Origin: Haloarcula nitratireducens
Lineage (GTDB): Archaea; Halobacteriota; Halobacteria; Halobacteriales; Haloarculaceae
Direction of reading: 5' to 3'
DNA: 64,000 nucleotides
Assembly (NCBI RefSeq): GCF_019599505.1
Contig: NZ_RKLT01000001.1
Coordinates: forward strand, 1 to 64,000
Shown here: positions 1-8,059 of the stretch, piece by piece
How positions within the stretch are numbered: the first letter of the stretch is position 1
How the letters are laid out: each line of letters begins with the position of its first letter
Program-made: the position numbers and the translations under genes
The notes under the pieces: model-generated
The model's database searches: none
The model's input: the letters and a program-made list of their open reading frames with translations, nothing else
Told to the model about the DNA's origin: nothing

Positions 1-240
1 CGAGGGTCGCTTTTTGCCTGCCGTGTCGCCACGGCCTCGGAGACGCCCCCTCGGGAACGGTGTGATGGCCTTCGTCGTCCGGGCGGACCCCAATCCAACC
101 GCCAGTTTTTGCCCGTTGTGCTTGCCCCCAGATACGCTGTCAGGGAGCTTAATTCCGGCGGTTGTGGCGGAGTTGTCGGATTCATCCCCGCCGTGAACGG
201 CGAGGCTTTCTCCTCGAACTTCCGTAAGTTTGTCTGCGGC
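1..240 (-). mobile_element. Possible terminus of a TnpB-type element, cut by window edge
   Basis: On the minus strand this stretch carries the hairpin CCTCGCCG-TTCA-CGGCGGGG (186-205, one mismatch), the kind of structure that ends haloarchaeal IS200/IS605 (IS1341-type) tnpB elements and their overlapping guide-type RNA. No tnpB coding sequence lies directly upstream of it on that strand. Beyond the hairpin a minus-strand frame opens at 185 and stays open to the window edge (61 codons, rich in Pro, Arg and Gly), but it matches nothing I recognise. Reading this as a mobile-element remnant is an inference; the hairpin itself is directly visible. Confidence 0.3.
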
Positions 241-248
241 CATTCGGG

Positions 249-401
249 GTGGTCCATTTGACTATCAACACAAGTGAACCAGATTCATCGAACGATGACG
301 AGGAGACAACAGAGAAGTCGACCGATGACAGTCATTTTCCAGTCGAATATCCTCTGTTCAGCCAAGGGTTTAAATCGGAAAACGGGACCAATTCGCTATA
401 A
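249..401 (+). CDS. Small acidic ORF, uncertain
   Basis: A 50-codon frame starting GTG (or TTG at 258) encodes a peptide rich in Asp, Glu, Ser and Thr, the composition expected of a halophile protein. It ends with TAA at 399-401. No domain is recognised. It may be the tail or remnant of a larger gene broken by mobile-element activity on its left. Composition is the only support. Confidence 0.2.
   Translation: MVHLTINTSEPDSSNDDEETTEKSTDDSHFPVEYPLFSQGFKSENGTNSL
368..374 (+). promoter_or_regulatory. TATA-like box TTTAAAT
   Basis: TTTAAAT lies about 27 nt upstream of position 400, the usual haloarchaeal TATA-to-start distance. It could drive the small membrane-protein frame that begins at 444. 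Confidence 0.3.
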
Positions 402-443
402 TGCACAGACCAGAATCAGCGATTAGTGGAATCCCGATCTGTG

Positions 444-635
444 ATGCAACTACACTCTCCGAGAGTGGCCTCGCAAACGACAGTTCTTGGCGCCATCATG
501 CTGTTCACTCTGTTCCTGTCGGGCATTGTACTGACTCTCGCAGTGGGTGCGCTGCTCGTTGTCCGCGTACTGCTTCACAAGCGGTACGAGACGGATGCCC
601 GACCCTTGAGATTGGGAGAGGAAGCCGACACTTGA
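444..635 (+). CDS. Small single-pass membrane protein, hypothetical
   Basis: The 63-residue frame has one clear membrane segment (about residues 17-42, an unbroken run of Leu, Val, Ile, Ala and Gly), then a basic patch (Arg-Val-Leu-Leu-His-Lys-Arg-Tyr) and an acidic tail. This suggests a cytoplasmic C-terminus by the positive-inside rule. A GTG at 426 would add six residues; I prefer the ATG at 444. A different frame starting at 401 overlaps it but has no sensible composition. No family is recognised. It sits between two mobile-element traces, so it may be accessory. Confidence 0.4.
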   Translation: MQLHSPRVASQTTVLGAIMLFTLFLSGIVLTLAVGALLVVRVLLHKRYETDARPLRLGEEADT

Positions 636-1248
636 TGCCACAAACCACATCCCAGTGGCAGGCTGACTTCCACATATATAATTGACATACGCCACATATG
701 TCAAATACTGTGGAATACCGTCGTACCGCCGTCATTAAACTCGACACTCCCGACGAAGTCGACGCTTCGCTCCGAGAGACAGTCGAGCAGTTCAAATACT
801 GCGCCAACACCGCCAGTGGGTGGTGTTGGCACGGCGACGACGGATATCACGTCACCTCGAAAGCCAAAGCCGAACGCGCCCTCTACGACCGGCTCCGCGA
901 CGAAACCGACCTAACCGCGAATCTCGTCCAGAAAGGGGTTCGGCGGGCCGTCGAAGCCATCAAAAGCGGAGTTGAACGCCTTAAACGTGGTGAAAGCACG
1001 TCACAACCGCACTTCTCAGCAGACAGCGCGGTCTACGACAAGCGGAGCGCAACGTTCCACCGCGACCACGTTTCCCTCTCAACCGTAGATGGGCGCGTTG
1101 AGTGCGACTATATTCTCCCCAACGACTCGGAGACGCCGCCGACCAAGTACGTCTCCGACGAGGACTTCGAGTTTCGGATGGCACACTTACAGTACCGGGA
1201 TGGTGACTGGTATCTCCACGCCTCGATGCGGAAAGTCGAAGTGAAGTA

Positions 1249-1269
1249 CCTCGGGGGCAAGCCCCGAGG
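1249..1269. repeat. Left palindrome of the insert
   Basis: Perfect hairpin, stem CCTCGGGG / CCCCGAGG, five-base loop GCAAG. It matches the copy at 1572-1592 in stem and nearly in loop. Confidence 0.75.
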
Positions 1270-1571
1270 CGTCACCGTTTTGTCCATGTCGTCCAGAAAC
1301 GGACGAATGGACGCAGGCGAATTTAATTCCCCTCGCCCTTCTCCTCTCAAAGTCGGCTGGAATTAACACCCGAACACCCTGGTGGTGTCCGTGAGGGTCG
1401 GGGCCTCCACCAGCCCCCGACAACTCCCGTCTCACGCCCAATGGGCGGTTTTGAGAGGAGTCGCATTTCCAAACCTCCGAACGACCGTTTCACAGTAAGG
1501 TCTTTACTGTCCGTCACGGCCGTTAATCCACAGTACGAGGCGTGGTAAGTTAAACCTTTGACGGGCTTCAC

Positions 1572-1592
1572 CCTCGGGGTCAAGCCCCGAGG
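1572..1592. repeat. Right palindrome of the insert
   Basis: Perfect hairpin, same stem as 1249-1269, loop TCAAG. Its reverse complement resembles the hairpin at the 3' end of the host tnpB element (2322-2340), suggesting related transposition ends. Confidence 0.75.
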
Positions 1593-2321
1593 CACTCGCC
1601 CTGCTCCGCCTGTAGACGAGCAGACGCCCGAATCCGAGTCCAAGCACAGAACAGTCCTTGGAGTGGATTTGGGCGTAAACAACCTCGCAGTCGCTTCGAC
1701 AGGGCGTTTCTGGTCAGCAGACGAGTACAACCACTGGCGTCGAGAGTACGAGAAGCGTCGTGCCTCGCTCCAACAGTGTGGCTCTCGCCGCGCCCACGAA
1801 AACATTGAGTCCGTTGGGCAGAAGGAATACGGTCGGTTCGAGATATACCTGCACACGGTGGCGAACGAACTTATCGAGGAGGCCGTCGAAAACGATTGTT
1901 CGCACATCGTATTCGAGGATTTGACCCACATTCGAGAGAACATTCCTGAGGCGACGTGGCAACACGTTTGGGCGTTCCGACGCCTCTACGAGTACGTCGA
2001 ATACAAAGCCGAAGAACACGGTGTCGAAGCCGTGCAGGTAGACCCACGGAACACCTCGAAGCGCTGCTCAACGTGTGGGTTTACTCACGACGACAATCGG
2101 TCGGGGGAGACGTTCGAGTGTTGTCAGTGTGGGTATGAGAACCACGCCGACTACAACGCCTCGAAGAACATTGGTTTGCAGTATATCCGTCATCAGCAAA
2201 ATGCAGATGATGGAGGCGCACCCGTAGATGTGCGCTTGAATCGCGGGACGCTGAACGTGAGTGGGGAGTATGTACCCCCTGCCTCTGTTGATGCATAGAA
2301 CGGGAGTCCACGCGAAAGTCT

Positions 2322-2340
2322 CCGGGGCTTGACCCCGAGG
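2322..2340 (+). ncRNA. 3' hairpin of the tnpB element (probable omega-RNA end)
   Basis: The sequence CGGGG-CTTGA-CCCCG (2323-2337) sits 24 nt after the tnpB stop. In IS200/IS605 elements the right-end hairpin is also the 3' part of the guide RNA scaffold, with the guide lying just outside the element. If that holds here, the guide would begin near 2345. This is inferred from family knowledge; only the hairpin is seen. Confidence 0.4.
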
Positions 2341-2353
2341 CGATTTACTAACA

Positions 2354-3175
2354 ATGGTGGCCGAGAAAGACCCGCCAAGAGCGATGCAACCCGATCAGGT
2401 AGCGTACGAAGACGTCAAGTTCCTCACGGGGTCTCCCCAGCGGTGTAGCGTACTCGCGACGCTGTGCGAGTCGCCGGCGCGGCCCTGCGAGCTCTGCGAA
2501 GCGGTCGACGCCTCGCGGACGACGATCCAGCGCATCCTCGCGGGGTTCCGCGAACGACAGTGGGTCAGAAAGCACGACGGGAAGTATCGAGCCACGGTGA
2601 CCGGCCGCCGCGTCTGCGAGCAGTACCGAGCCCTGTTGTCGACGACCGAACAGGCGCGGGAGTTCGGCCCGCTGGCGACGCATCTCGGGCCGCTCGCGGA
2701 CGACTTACCCCCGGTGGCCTTAACTGAGGGCGAACTGACCGTCAGCGCCGAGGGGAGCCCGCTGGCGGCGGTCATGGAGTTCACCGGATGGTTCCGCAAC
2801 GCCGAGGGGGACGTCCGAGCGATATCGCCCATCGTGGCCGAACCGTTCAACGAGGCGGGCGCGGAGTTGCTCGCTTCGGGAACGAACATCGAGTTCGTCA
2901 TCGACCAGGCGGTCCTCGAACGCTCGGAGGCGGAGTATCCCGCGGAACTCGAAGCCGGGTTACAGAACGACCAGATAGACATCTACGTCCACGAGGACCC
3001 CTTGTCGTTCGGAATCGTCGTCGACGAGGAGCGGTGTTGTCTGGCGGCCTACGACGAGCACAACAACGTCAGAGCGATACTGTCGTCCGAGAACGACGAG
3101 ATGTGCGACTGGGCGAGCGGGGTCTACGAACGGCGGCGGGAGCGAGCGCGACCGCTCTCTGCGCTTTACTCGTGA
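2354..3175 (+). CDS. Winged-helix transcriptional regulator (FilR1/MarR-like, haloarchaeal)
   Basis: The 273-residue protein has an N-terminal winged helix (about residues 20-95: PQRCSVLATLCESPARPCEL, then a recognition helix with SRTTIQRILAGF and a wing KHDGKYRATVTG). A C-terminal domain of about 150 residues follows, of the kind found in methanogen FilR1-like regulators (COG4742). It probably binds DNA and senses an unknown ligand. The start ATG 2354 lies 9-14 nt past the presumed end of the tnpB element, so the insertion may have removed its native promoter; ATG 2384 is an alternative start. Its target is unknown; the next gene downstream is the carotenoid oxygenase. Confidence 0.75.
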   Translation: MVAEKDPPRAMQPDQVAYEDVKFLTGSPQRCSVLATLCESPARPCELCEAVDASRTTIQRILAGFRERQWVRKHDGKYRATVTGRRVCEQYRALLSTTEQAREFGPLATHLGPLADDLPPVALTEGELTVSAEGSPLAAVMEFTGWFRNAEGDVRAISPIVAEPFNEAGAELLASGTNIEFVIDQAVLERSEAEYPAELEAGLQNDQIDIYVHEDPLSFGIVVDEERCCLAAYDEHNNVRAILSSENDEMCDWASGVYERRRERARPLSALYS

Positions 3176-3325
3176 AAACGTCAGCCGGAGGAGTGCAACC
3201 CTTGGCTGACGGTGGGAGGGAAGGCCGAAGCGAGGTGGGCACGCCGCGGACACCACTGACAGCGCCCACCGGATGTGGAGGGGGTCTCCCCGGCAGATAC
3301 TCCGAAGGTGATCACCCTATACTTA

Positions 3326-3368
3326 CCCACCGGTAGGTGTTACAACCCCTAATACATCCCACCGGTGG
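3326..3368. promoter_or_regulatory. Paired CCCACCGGT motifs upstream of the carotenoid oxygenase
   Basis: CCCACCGGTAGGTG (3326-3339) and CCCACCGGTGG (3358-3368) share the core CCCACCGGT, are 32 bp apart start to start (about three helical turns), and the core ACCGGT is palindromic. They flank the AT-richer stretch that should hold the promoter. An operator for the neighbouring regulator is a guess. Confidence 0.3.
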
Positions 3369-3422
3369 CTGGCGGTTTTCGGCGTGGCGAACCCTCATAC
3401 GGGCGGCCACCCAAGGGGGAAC

Positions 3423-4853
3423 GTGCCCACGCAGCACCGACGCGGATTCGAGACACAGCGGGAGACGCTCGCCGGTCGCTCGCTACCGGTCGACGGGACG
3501 ATTCCCGAGTGGCTCTCGGGGCGGTACGTCCAGAACGGCCCGGGACAGTTCGAGGTCGGCGAGACGGCGCTGCGCCACTGGTTCGACCCGCTCGCGATGC
3601 TCCGGGGGTTTCGAATCCGTGACGGTGACGTCACCTACACCAACCGATTCGTCAGCAGTCGGGACTTCGAATTCGCCCGCGAACACGGGCGAGTCCGGAC
3701 GCCGTTTCCCGGGACGCCCGCACAGCGGCCCGTCTGGCGGCGGCTCTGGCAGGCGCTCACGGGCGAGTTTCCGGACAACCCGATCATCGGCGTCGCCCGC
3801 ATCGGCGACGAACTCGCCGCGATCACCGAGTCGCCCGTGGCGCTGACCGTCGATCCCGAGACCCTGGAGACGACCGGGCGCATCGACCTGACCGCGGGCG
3901 TCGACGCCGACCTGACGCTCGGCCACCCACACTACGACCCGCGGCAGGAGACGCTCGTCAACCTCGGCGTGAGCTACGGCCGGAAGACGACGTTCACGCT
4001 GTTTCGCCGCGACGGGAACGGCGTCGAGACGACGATTCGACTGCCGTTCGACGACGCCCCGTACGTCCACTCGTTCGCCCTGACCGACCGGTACGCCGTC
4101 GTCCCGGCGATGCCGTTCGGGCTCGACCTCGCCTCGCTGCTCGCCGGGGCGGTCACCGGCCGCACCTTCCTCGACGCCTTCGAGCGGTTCGACCGCGACG
4201 GCGAGTTCGTGGTCGTCGACCGCGAGACGGAGTCAGTCGTCGCCCGTCCCCCGGTGGATCCCTTCTTCGTCTACCACCACGCCAACGCGTTCCCCGACGG
4301 CGACGAACTCGTCGTCGACCTCGTCGCCTACCCCGACGAGCGCGCGGTGACGGACCTCACGCTATCGAACCTCCGGAGCGCTTCGCCGTCGGTTCCACGG
4401 GGCGACTTGCGTCGGTATCGCCTGCCGCTCGACGGAGACCGCGCGACGGGCGAGACGCTACGGGAGGGTCATCTAGAGTTCCCAGTCGTCGACTATCCGC
4501 GCCGCCTCGGCGAGCCGTACGACCACGTCTACGTCGCCGAGACGGACGCGGCGTCGAGTCTGCCGACGCGACTGGCGAAGGTGTCGGTCCCCGACGGCGG
4601 AGCGGCGACGTGGGCGGAAGACGGGACGTTCCCGGGCGAACCGATGTTCGTCCGCGCGCCCGACGCCACGGCGGACGACGAGGGCGTCGTCCTCTCGCTG
4701 GTGCTCGACGCCGAGGCCGACCGCTCGTTCCTGTTGGTGCTCGACGCGGCGACGTTCGAGGAACTGGCGCGCGCGCCGCTCCCCCATCGGCTCCCCTACG
4801 GCTTTCACGGCCAGTTTTACGCCGACGACGACCCGGTGCGGAGTATGGCCTGA
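3423..4853 (+). CDS. Carotenoid oxygenase (RPE65/CCO family)
   Basis: A protein of about 476 residues of the iron(II)-dependent carotenoid cleavage family, which cuts a polyene double bond with O2 to give apocarotenoid aldehydes. Visible marks are the N-terminal GRYVQNGPG motif, where the blade structure begins, and four spaced His contexts expected to bind Fe(II): LGHPHYDP, YVHSFALTD, VYHHANAF and YGFHGQFY near the C-terminus. In haloarchaea such enzymes may act on bacterioruberin or beta-carotene (retinal supply), but the substrate cannot be read here and no lycopene cyclase or opsin gene is nearby. GTG 3384 would add 13 residues; GTG 3423 fits the family better. Confidence 0.85.
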   Translation: MPTQHRRGFETQRETLAGRSLPVDGTIPEWLSGRYVQNGPGQFEVGETALRHWFDPLAMLRGFRIRDGDVTYTNRFVSSRDFEFAREHGRVRTPFPGTPAQRPVWRRLWQALTGEFPDNPIIGVARIGDELAAITESPVALTVDPETLETTGRIDLTAGVDADLTLGHPHYDPRQETLVNLGVSYGRKTTFTLFRRDGNGVETTIRLPFDDAPYVHSFALTDRYAVVPAMPFGLDLASLLAGAVTGRTFLDAFERFDRDGEFVVVDRETESVVARPPVDPFFVYHHANAFPDGDELVVDLVAYPDERAVTDLTLSNLRSASPSVPRGDLRRYRLPLDGDRATGETLREGHLEFPVVDYPRRLGEPYDHVYVAETDAASSLPTRLAKVSVPDGGAATWAEDGTFPGEPMFVRAPDATADDEGVVLSLVLDAEADRSFLLVLDAATFEELARAPLPHRLPYGFHGQFYADDDPVRSMA

Positions 4854-4971
4854 TACGGGTCGTTGTAGCTGTTTACCGGTAATCGTCGCACCGGGGTCGA
4901 CGATACCGGGAAGAGACTACAACGACCCGTACGAACCGGCGACCGGTGCTCCGAACCGCCGACCGAGGCCG

Positions 4972-4980
4972 AAATTTATC
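4972..4980 (+). promoter_or_regulatory. TATA box for the M48 protease gene
   Basis: AAATTTATC is centred about 28 nt upstream of ATG 5005, fitting leaderless transcription. Confidence 0.5.
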
Positions 4981-5004
4981 CCGTATTCGGCCGAACACCG
5001 GGAC

Positions 5005-6021
5005 ATGGATTGGTCCCCTGCTCGCGGCCTCCGGCTACGGATGGTCGCGGCGCTGTGTCTCCTTCTCGTCGCAGTCGTCGCGGCGACGCTGGCGACCGGC
5101 GCTATCCTGACGCTGCTGCTCGGCGGCGCGATAGCGATCGCGGCACCGAACGCCGAACTGCTCACGCTCGAACTGGTACTGCTGATCGGCGCAGCGGCGA
5201 CGCTCGCCGTCCTCGCCGCCGTCGTCCGGGGCGAGCTCGACACGCCGAAACACGCGGTCAGGGCGGTCGGTGCCCGGCGGATCGACGATCACTCGCACCC
5301 CGACCTGCTGACGGAGGTACGCGCGGCCGCCCGGCAGGCAGACGTGCCGGTGCCGGCGGTGTACGTCGCGCCGACGGAGACGCCGCTGTCGCTGACGACC
5401 GGCTTTCGCCCCGCGAACGCGAACCTCGTGATCAGCGAGGGACTGCTCGACCTGCTCTCTGACGCGGAGCGCGAGGCGGTCCTCGCGCACGAACTCGCCC
5501 ACGTCGCCAACCGGGACGCCGCGGTGCTGACGGCGGTGTCCCTGCCCGTCGGCGCGGCCGAGCGAGTCCTCGATCTGCTGTCGGGACCGACCGCCGGCGT
5601 CGAGCACGGCGAACCGAGCGAGGCCGACTACGCCGACGGCCTCCTGACGGTCGGGCTCGGACTGGTCGCGCCGGCGTGGCTCGCCGCGCAGTTGCTCGCG
5701 GCGTCGCTCTCCCGGACGCGGGAGTTCAGCGCCGACGCGGGGGCGGTCGCCATCACGGGCGATCCGGCGGCGCTTTCGAGCGCGCTCGAACGCATCGACG
5801 GGGCGATCGCCGAGCGCCCGAGCCGGGACTTCCGGACCAGTTCGGTAGCCGCCTTCGCCATCGTCGAACCGTCGGCTGCGGACGCCGACGACGGCGTCCT
5901 CGCGCCGCTCCGTCGGCTGATCGGGCGCGCGTTCGCCACCCATCCGCCGACGACGGCGCGACTCGACCGGCTCCGAGAACTGGCGGGCGAGACGGACGAG
6001 TCGACCGCGACCGATACCTGA
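5005..6021 (+). CDS. M48 family membrane metalloprotease (HtpX-like)
   Basis: The 338-residue protein has two membrane segments at the N-terminus (about 13-33 and 38-75) and the zinc site HELAH (His162, Glu163, His166). The third ligand is probably the Glu in the TREFSADAGA helix. A third hydrophobic stretch (about 213-232) lies between them. The layout matches HtpX-type proteases, which degrade damaged membrane proteins from the cytoplasmic side. It is monocistronic, with its own TATA box. HtpX and other M48 integral proteases look alike at this level, so I leave the symbol blank. Confidence 0.85.
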   Translation: MDWSPARGLRLRMVAALCLLLVAVVAATLATGAILTLLLGGAIAIAAPNAELLTLELVLLIGAAATLAVLAAVVRGELDTPKHAVRAVGARRIDDHSHPDLLTEVRAAARQADVPVPAVYVAPTETPLSLTTGFRPANANLVISEGLLDLLSDAEREAVLAHELAHVANRDAAVLTAVSLPVGAAERVLDLLSGPTAGVEHGEPSEADYADGLLTVGLGLVAPAWLAAQLLAASLSRTREFSADAGAVAITGDPAALSSALERIDGAIAERPSRDFRTSSVAAFAIVEPSAADADDGVLAPLRRLIGRAFATHPPTTARLDRLRELAGETDESTATDT

Positions 6022-6439
6022 CTCGGCCGAAGTCGCTTATCGACACTGGGGCGAAAGCATATCCGGAGTGCGGAGTCATGACTGATATCTGTCCACAACT
6101 CTGGATGGATGAGTACAGAACTGAATATATATTCCTAAAAATACCGATAGAGGCCCAATAGAGAACATACCTCTTAAATCCACATTCGTATTCGAGTGTT
6201 ATTTAACTATAAGCTCGAAATATGGGTACAGAAGGACGAAAAAGATACAAATACGAGTGTATTCGAGAGGTCGGGGTGCAAATAAGCAGAATAATTTTAT
6301 AAACTGGCAGCGCCGCGATGCCTGCTCCTCAAATATTTCCCGTGGACGTTTCTACCGCCAGTCGCAGGAGAAGACGTGTCGCTCCCGTTGAAGCGATATG
6401 TATAACCGATGCCCTGCCGAACCGTGGCACTAGTCAGCA
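6022..6439. other. Intergenic, AT-rich island
   Basis: No gene is supported. From about 6050 to 6310 the composition falls far below the window average in GC. The word GTATTCGAG appears twice (6188-6196 and 6259-6267). The last 50 bases contain a TATA-like ATGTATAAC (about 6397-6405) upstream of the next gene. The island could be a decayed insertion or an upstream control region. Confidence 0.4.
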
Positions 6440-7645
6440 ATGATGAGCCACGATGTCGCCGTCGTCGGCGGCGGCTGTGTCGGACTCTCCGTCGCAAAGC
6501 ACCTCACCGAGCGGACGGACCTTGACGTAGCGATCCTCGAAAAGGAACACCACCTGGCCCAACACCAGAGCGGCCGGAACTCCGGCGTCCTCCATCCCGG
6601 TTTCAACTATCCACCGGAGTCGAAGAAAGCCGACTTCGCCACCGAGGGGACCCGGCGGATGAAGGAGTACTGCGCCGAACACGGCGTCCCCTGCAAGGAA
6701 CTGGGCGTCCTCGTCGTGGCGAAGACCGACCGTGAGGAGGCCCACTTAGAGACCCTCGCGGAGCAGGCCGAGGCCAACGGCGTCGAGTACGAGATCCTGC
6801 GCTCCCAGGAGGCGATTCGCGAACACGAACCTCACGCCGTCGGCCAGGCGGCCCTCTACGCGCCCGAGGCCGCGTCGGTCGACTCACAGCAGTACGTCTA
6901 CGCGCTCGCGCGCGAGATTCAACAGCGGGAGAACGCCTCGCTGTACACCGGCCACGCCGTCTCGGAGATAGAACACACGGCGGCGGGCTATCACATCACG
7001 ACGAGCAACAGCGACGTCGAGGCGTCGTACCTGGTCAACGCCGCGGGGCTTCACGCCGACACGCTGGCGCATCAACTCGGCGTCGGCGAGGAGTATCAGG
7101 TCGTCCCGTTCCGCGGGGAGTACTACGAGATAACGCCCGACCGAGCGGACCTCTGTCAGACGATGATCTACCCGACGCCGGACCCGCAGCTCCCGTTCCT
7201 CGGCGTCCACTACACGCGCCGGACCGACGGGAAGGTCATCGTCGGACCGAACGCAGTGCTGGCGTTCGGCCGCGAGGCCTACGACAACACGGACGTGAAC
7301 CCCGCCGACCTCGCGGAGACGCTCACCTACGAGGGGTTCCGGAAGCTCCTCGCCTCGAAGACGATGCTGTCGGTCGCGTGGGCGGAACTGAACAAGTCCT
7401 ACCGCAAGCGGCGGTTCACCGAGGCCTCACAGCGGCTGGTCCCGGAGGTCCGCGCCGAGGACCTAGAGAAGAGCTACGCCGGCATCCGCGCCCAGCTCGT
7501 CAGCGAGGACGGCGAGTTGGTCAAGGACCCGCTGTTCGTCGAGCGCGAGAACGCGGTCCACATCCTCAACGCCGTCTCGCCGGGCCTGACGTCCTCGCTG
7601 CCCTTCGGCGAACACATCGCCGAGACGCTCGCCGCGAAGGTCTGA
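6440..7645 (+). CDS. lhgO: L-2-hydroxyglutarate oxidase, FAD-dependent
   Basis: The 401-residue protein is of the DAO/LhgO family. The N-terminus has the FAD-binding GGGCVGLSVAKHL motif, then the signature QSGRNSGVLHPGFNYPP typical of LhgO, and the C-terminus has LVNAAG and SPGLTSSLPFGEHIA. It should oxidise L-2-hydroxyglutarate to 2-oxoglutarate, passing electrons to the quinone pool or O2, as repair of a side product of malate or other dehydrogenases. Two ATGs are adjacent (6440, 6443) and either may be used. It is followed 63 nt later by a small cupin gene on the same strand. Confidence 0.88.
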   Translation: MMSHDVAVVGGGCVGLSVAKHLTERTDLDVAILEKEHHLAQHQSGRNSGVLHPGFNYPPESKKADFATEGTRRMKEYCAEHGVPCKELGVLVVAKTDREEAHLETLAEQAEANGVEYEILRSQEAIREHEPHAVGQAALYAPEAASVDSQQYVYALAREIQQRENASLYTGHAVSEIEHTAAGYHITTSNSDVEASYLVNAAGLHADTLAHQLGVGEEYQVVPFRGEYYEITPDRADLCQTMIYPTPDPQLPFLGVHYTRRTDGKVIVGPNAVLAFGREAYDNTDVNPADLAETLTYEGFRKLLASKTMLSVAWAELNKSYRKRRFTEASQRLVPEVRAEDLEKSYAGIRAQLVSEDGELVKDPLFVERENAVHILNAVSPGLTSSLPFGEHIAETLAAKV

Positions 7646-7708
7646 TCCCCGGAAACGGACACGCACGGGTAGCTCCGTACTTATGTGACTGGCCGTCCAC
7701 TCGCACGC

Positions 7709-8059
7709 ATGGAGTCGACAGCGAACCTCACTATCGGGACGTGGGACGACCCGTTCAAGACCGAAGCGGCCTACGAGGGCATCGAGCGGCGCGTGCTCTG
7801 TTTCGACGAGGAGACGATGCAGGTCCACTACACCGTCGAGGCGGGCGCGGTCTTTCCCGAACACGAGCACGAGGAGACGAGACAGACGGTGTACGTCGTC
7901 GACGGCGCGATCGACCTGTTCGGCGACCACGAGAAGCGCCTGGAGGCGGGCGATTCGTTCATCGTCGGTCCGGGGGTCCGTCACGGCGTCCGCGGCGTGG
8001 CCGACCGGACCGAACTGCTGGATACGTTCACGCCGCGCATCGAAGCGTACACTGACTGA
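7709..8059 (+). CDS. Small cupin-domain protein
   Basis: A 116-residue single-cupin protein. Motif 1 is visible as FPEHEHEETRQTVYVVDGAIDLF (metal-type His-x-His followed by Glu) and motif 2 as GDSFIVGPGVRHGVRG. The metal-binding residues are intact, so it could be an isomerase, a dioxygenase-like enzyme or a ligand sensor. GTG 7685 would add eight residues; ATG 7709 gives the usual start. Its 3' end overlaps the convergent lipoprotein gene by 79 bp. Confidence 0.75.
   Translation: MESTANLTIGTWDDPFKTEAAYEGIERRVLCFDEETMQVHYTVEAGAVFPEHEHEETRQTVYVVDGAIDLFGDHEKRLEAGDSFIVGPGVRHGVRGVADRTELLDTFTPRIEAYTD

Larger units (their letters stand above)
1244..1614. mobile_element. PATE-like non-autonomous insert with palindromic ends
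   Basis: About 371 bp interrupt tnpB. Near each end is a near-identical perfect 8-bp-stem hairpin, CCTCGGGG-loop-CCCCGAGG (1249-1269 with loop GCAAG; 1572-1592 with loop TCAAG). The interior has no convincing protein. Small elements with palindromic termini (PATEs) are known in haloarchaea and are thought to be moved by IS200/IS605 transposases. The length is set by frame restoration: joining 1243 to 1615 rebuilds TnpB. No clear target duplication is seen, as expected for this family. Confidence 0.55.
698..2298 (+). pseudogene. tnpB: RNA-guided nuclease TnpB, split by an insertion
   Basis: The N-terminal half (698 to about 1243) starts at ATG 698 with typical haloarchaeal TnpB sequence (Glu-Tyr-Arg-Arg-Thr) and breaks after Arg-Lys-Val-Glu-Val. 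The C-terminal half resumes at about 1615 with Asp-Glu-Gln-Thr and holds the RuvC core: Asp in GVDLGVNN, Glu in [10 protein letters not shown], Asp in [10 protein letters not shown], and a zinc ribbon (CSTCG ... CCQCG). The halves are in different frames and the first runs to a stop at 1364-1366 inside the insert. Removing 1244-1614 would rejoin one frame of about 410 codons with all catalytic residues. As it stands the gene should make no full-length TnpB, though the C-terminal part could start from TTG 1558. Confidence 0.8.
680..2345 (+). mobile_element. IS1341-type (IS200/IS605 family) tnpB-only element, disrupted
   Basis: The element is defined by a tnpB frame (698-2298) and a 3' hairpin just after it (2322-2340). 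The left boundary is guessed near TTGACAT at 682, which resembles the targets of this family. No tnpA (Y1 transposase) is in the window, so mobility would need one in trans. The gene is split by a second small insertion (1244-1614). Exact ends are not proven. Confidence 0.55.

Noticed and set aside
401..685. 94-codon frame starting at ATG 401
   Set aside because: It overlaps the membrane-protein frame, is rich in Cys, His and Arg, and runs into the tnpB upstream region; the 444-635 frame has a better composition.
6078..6161. 27-codon ORF after the M48 gene
   Set aside because: Too short, in an AT-rich spacer with no promoter or ribosome site that would single it out.
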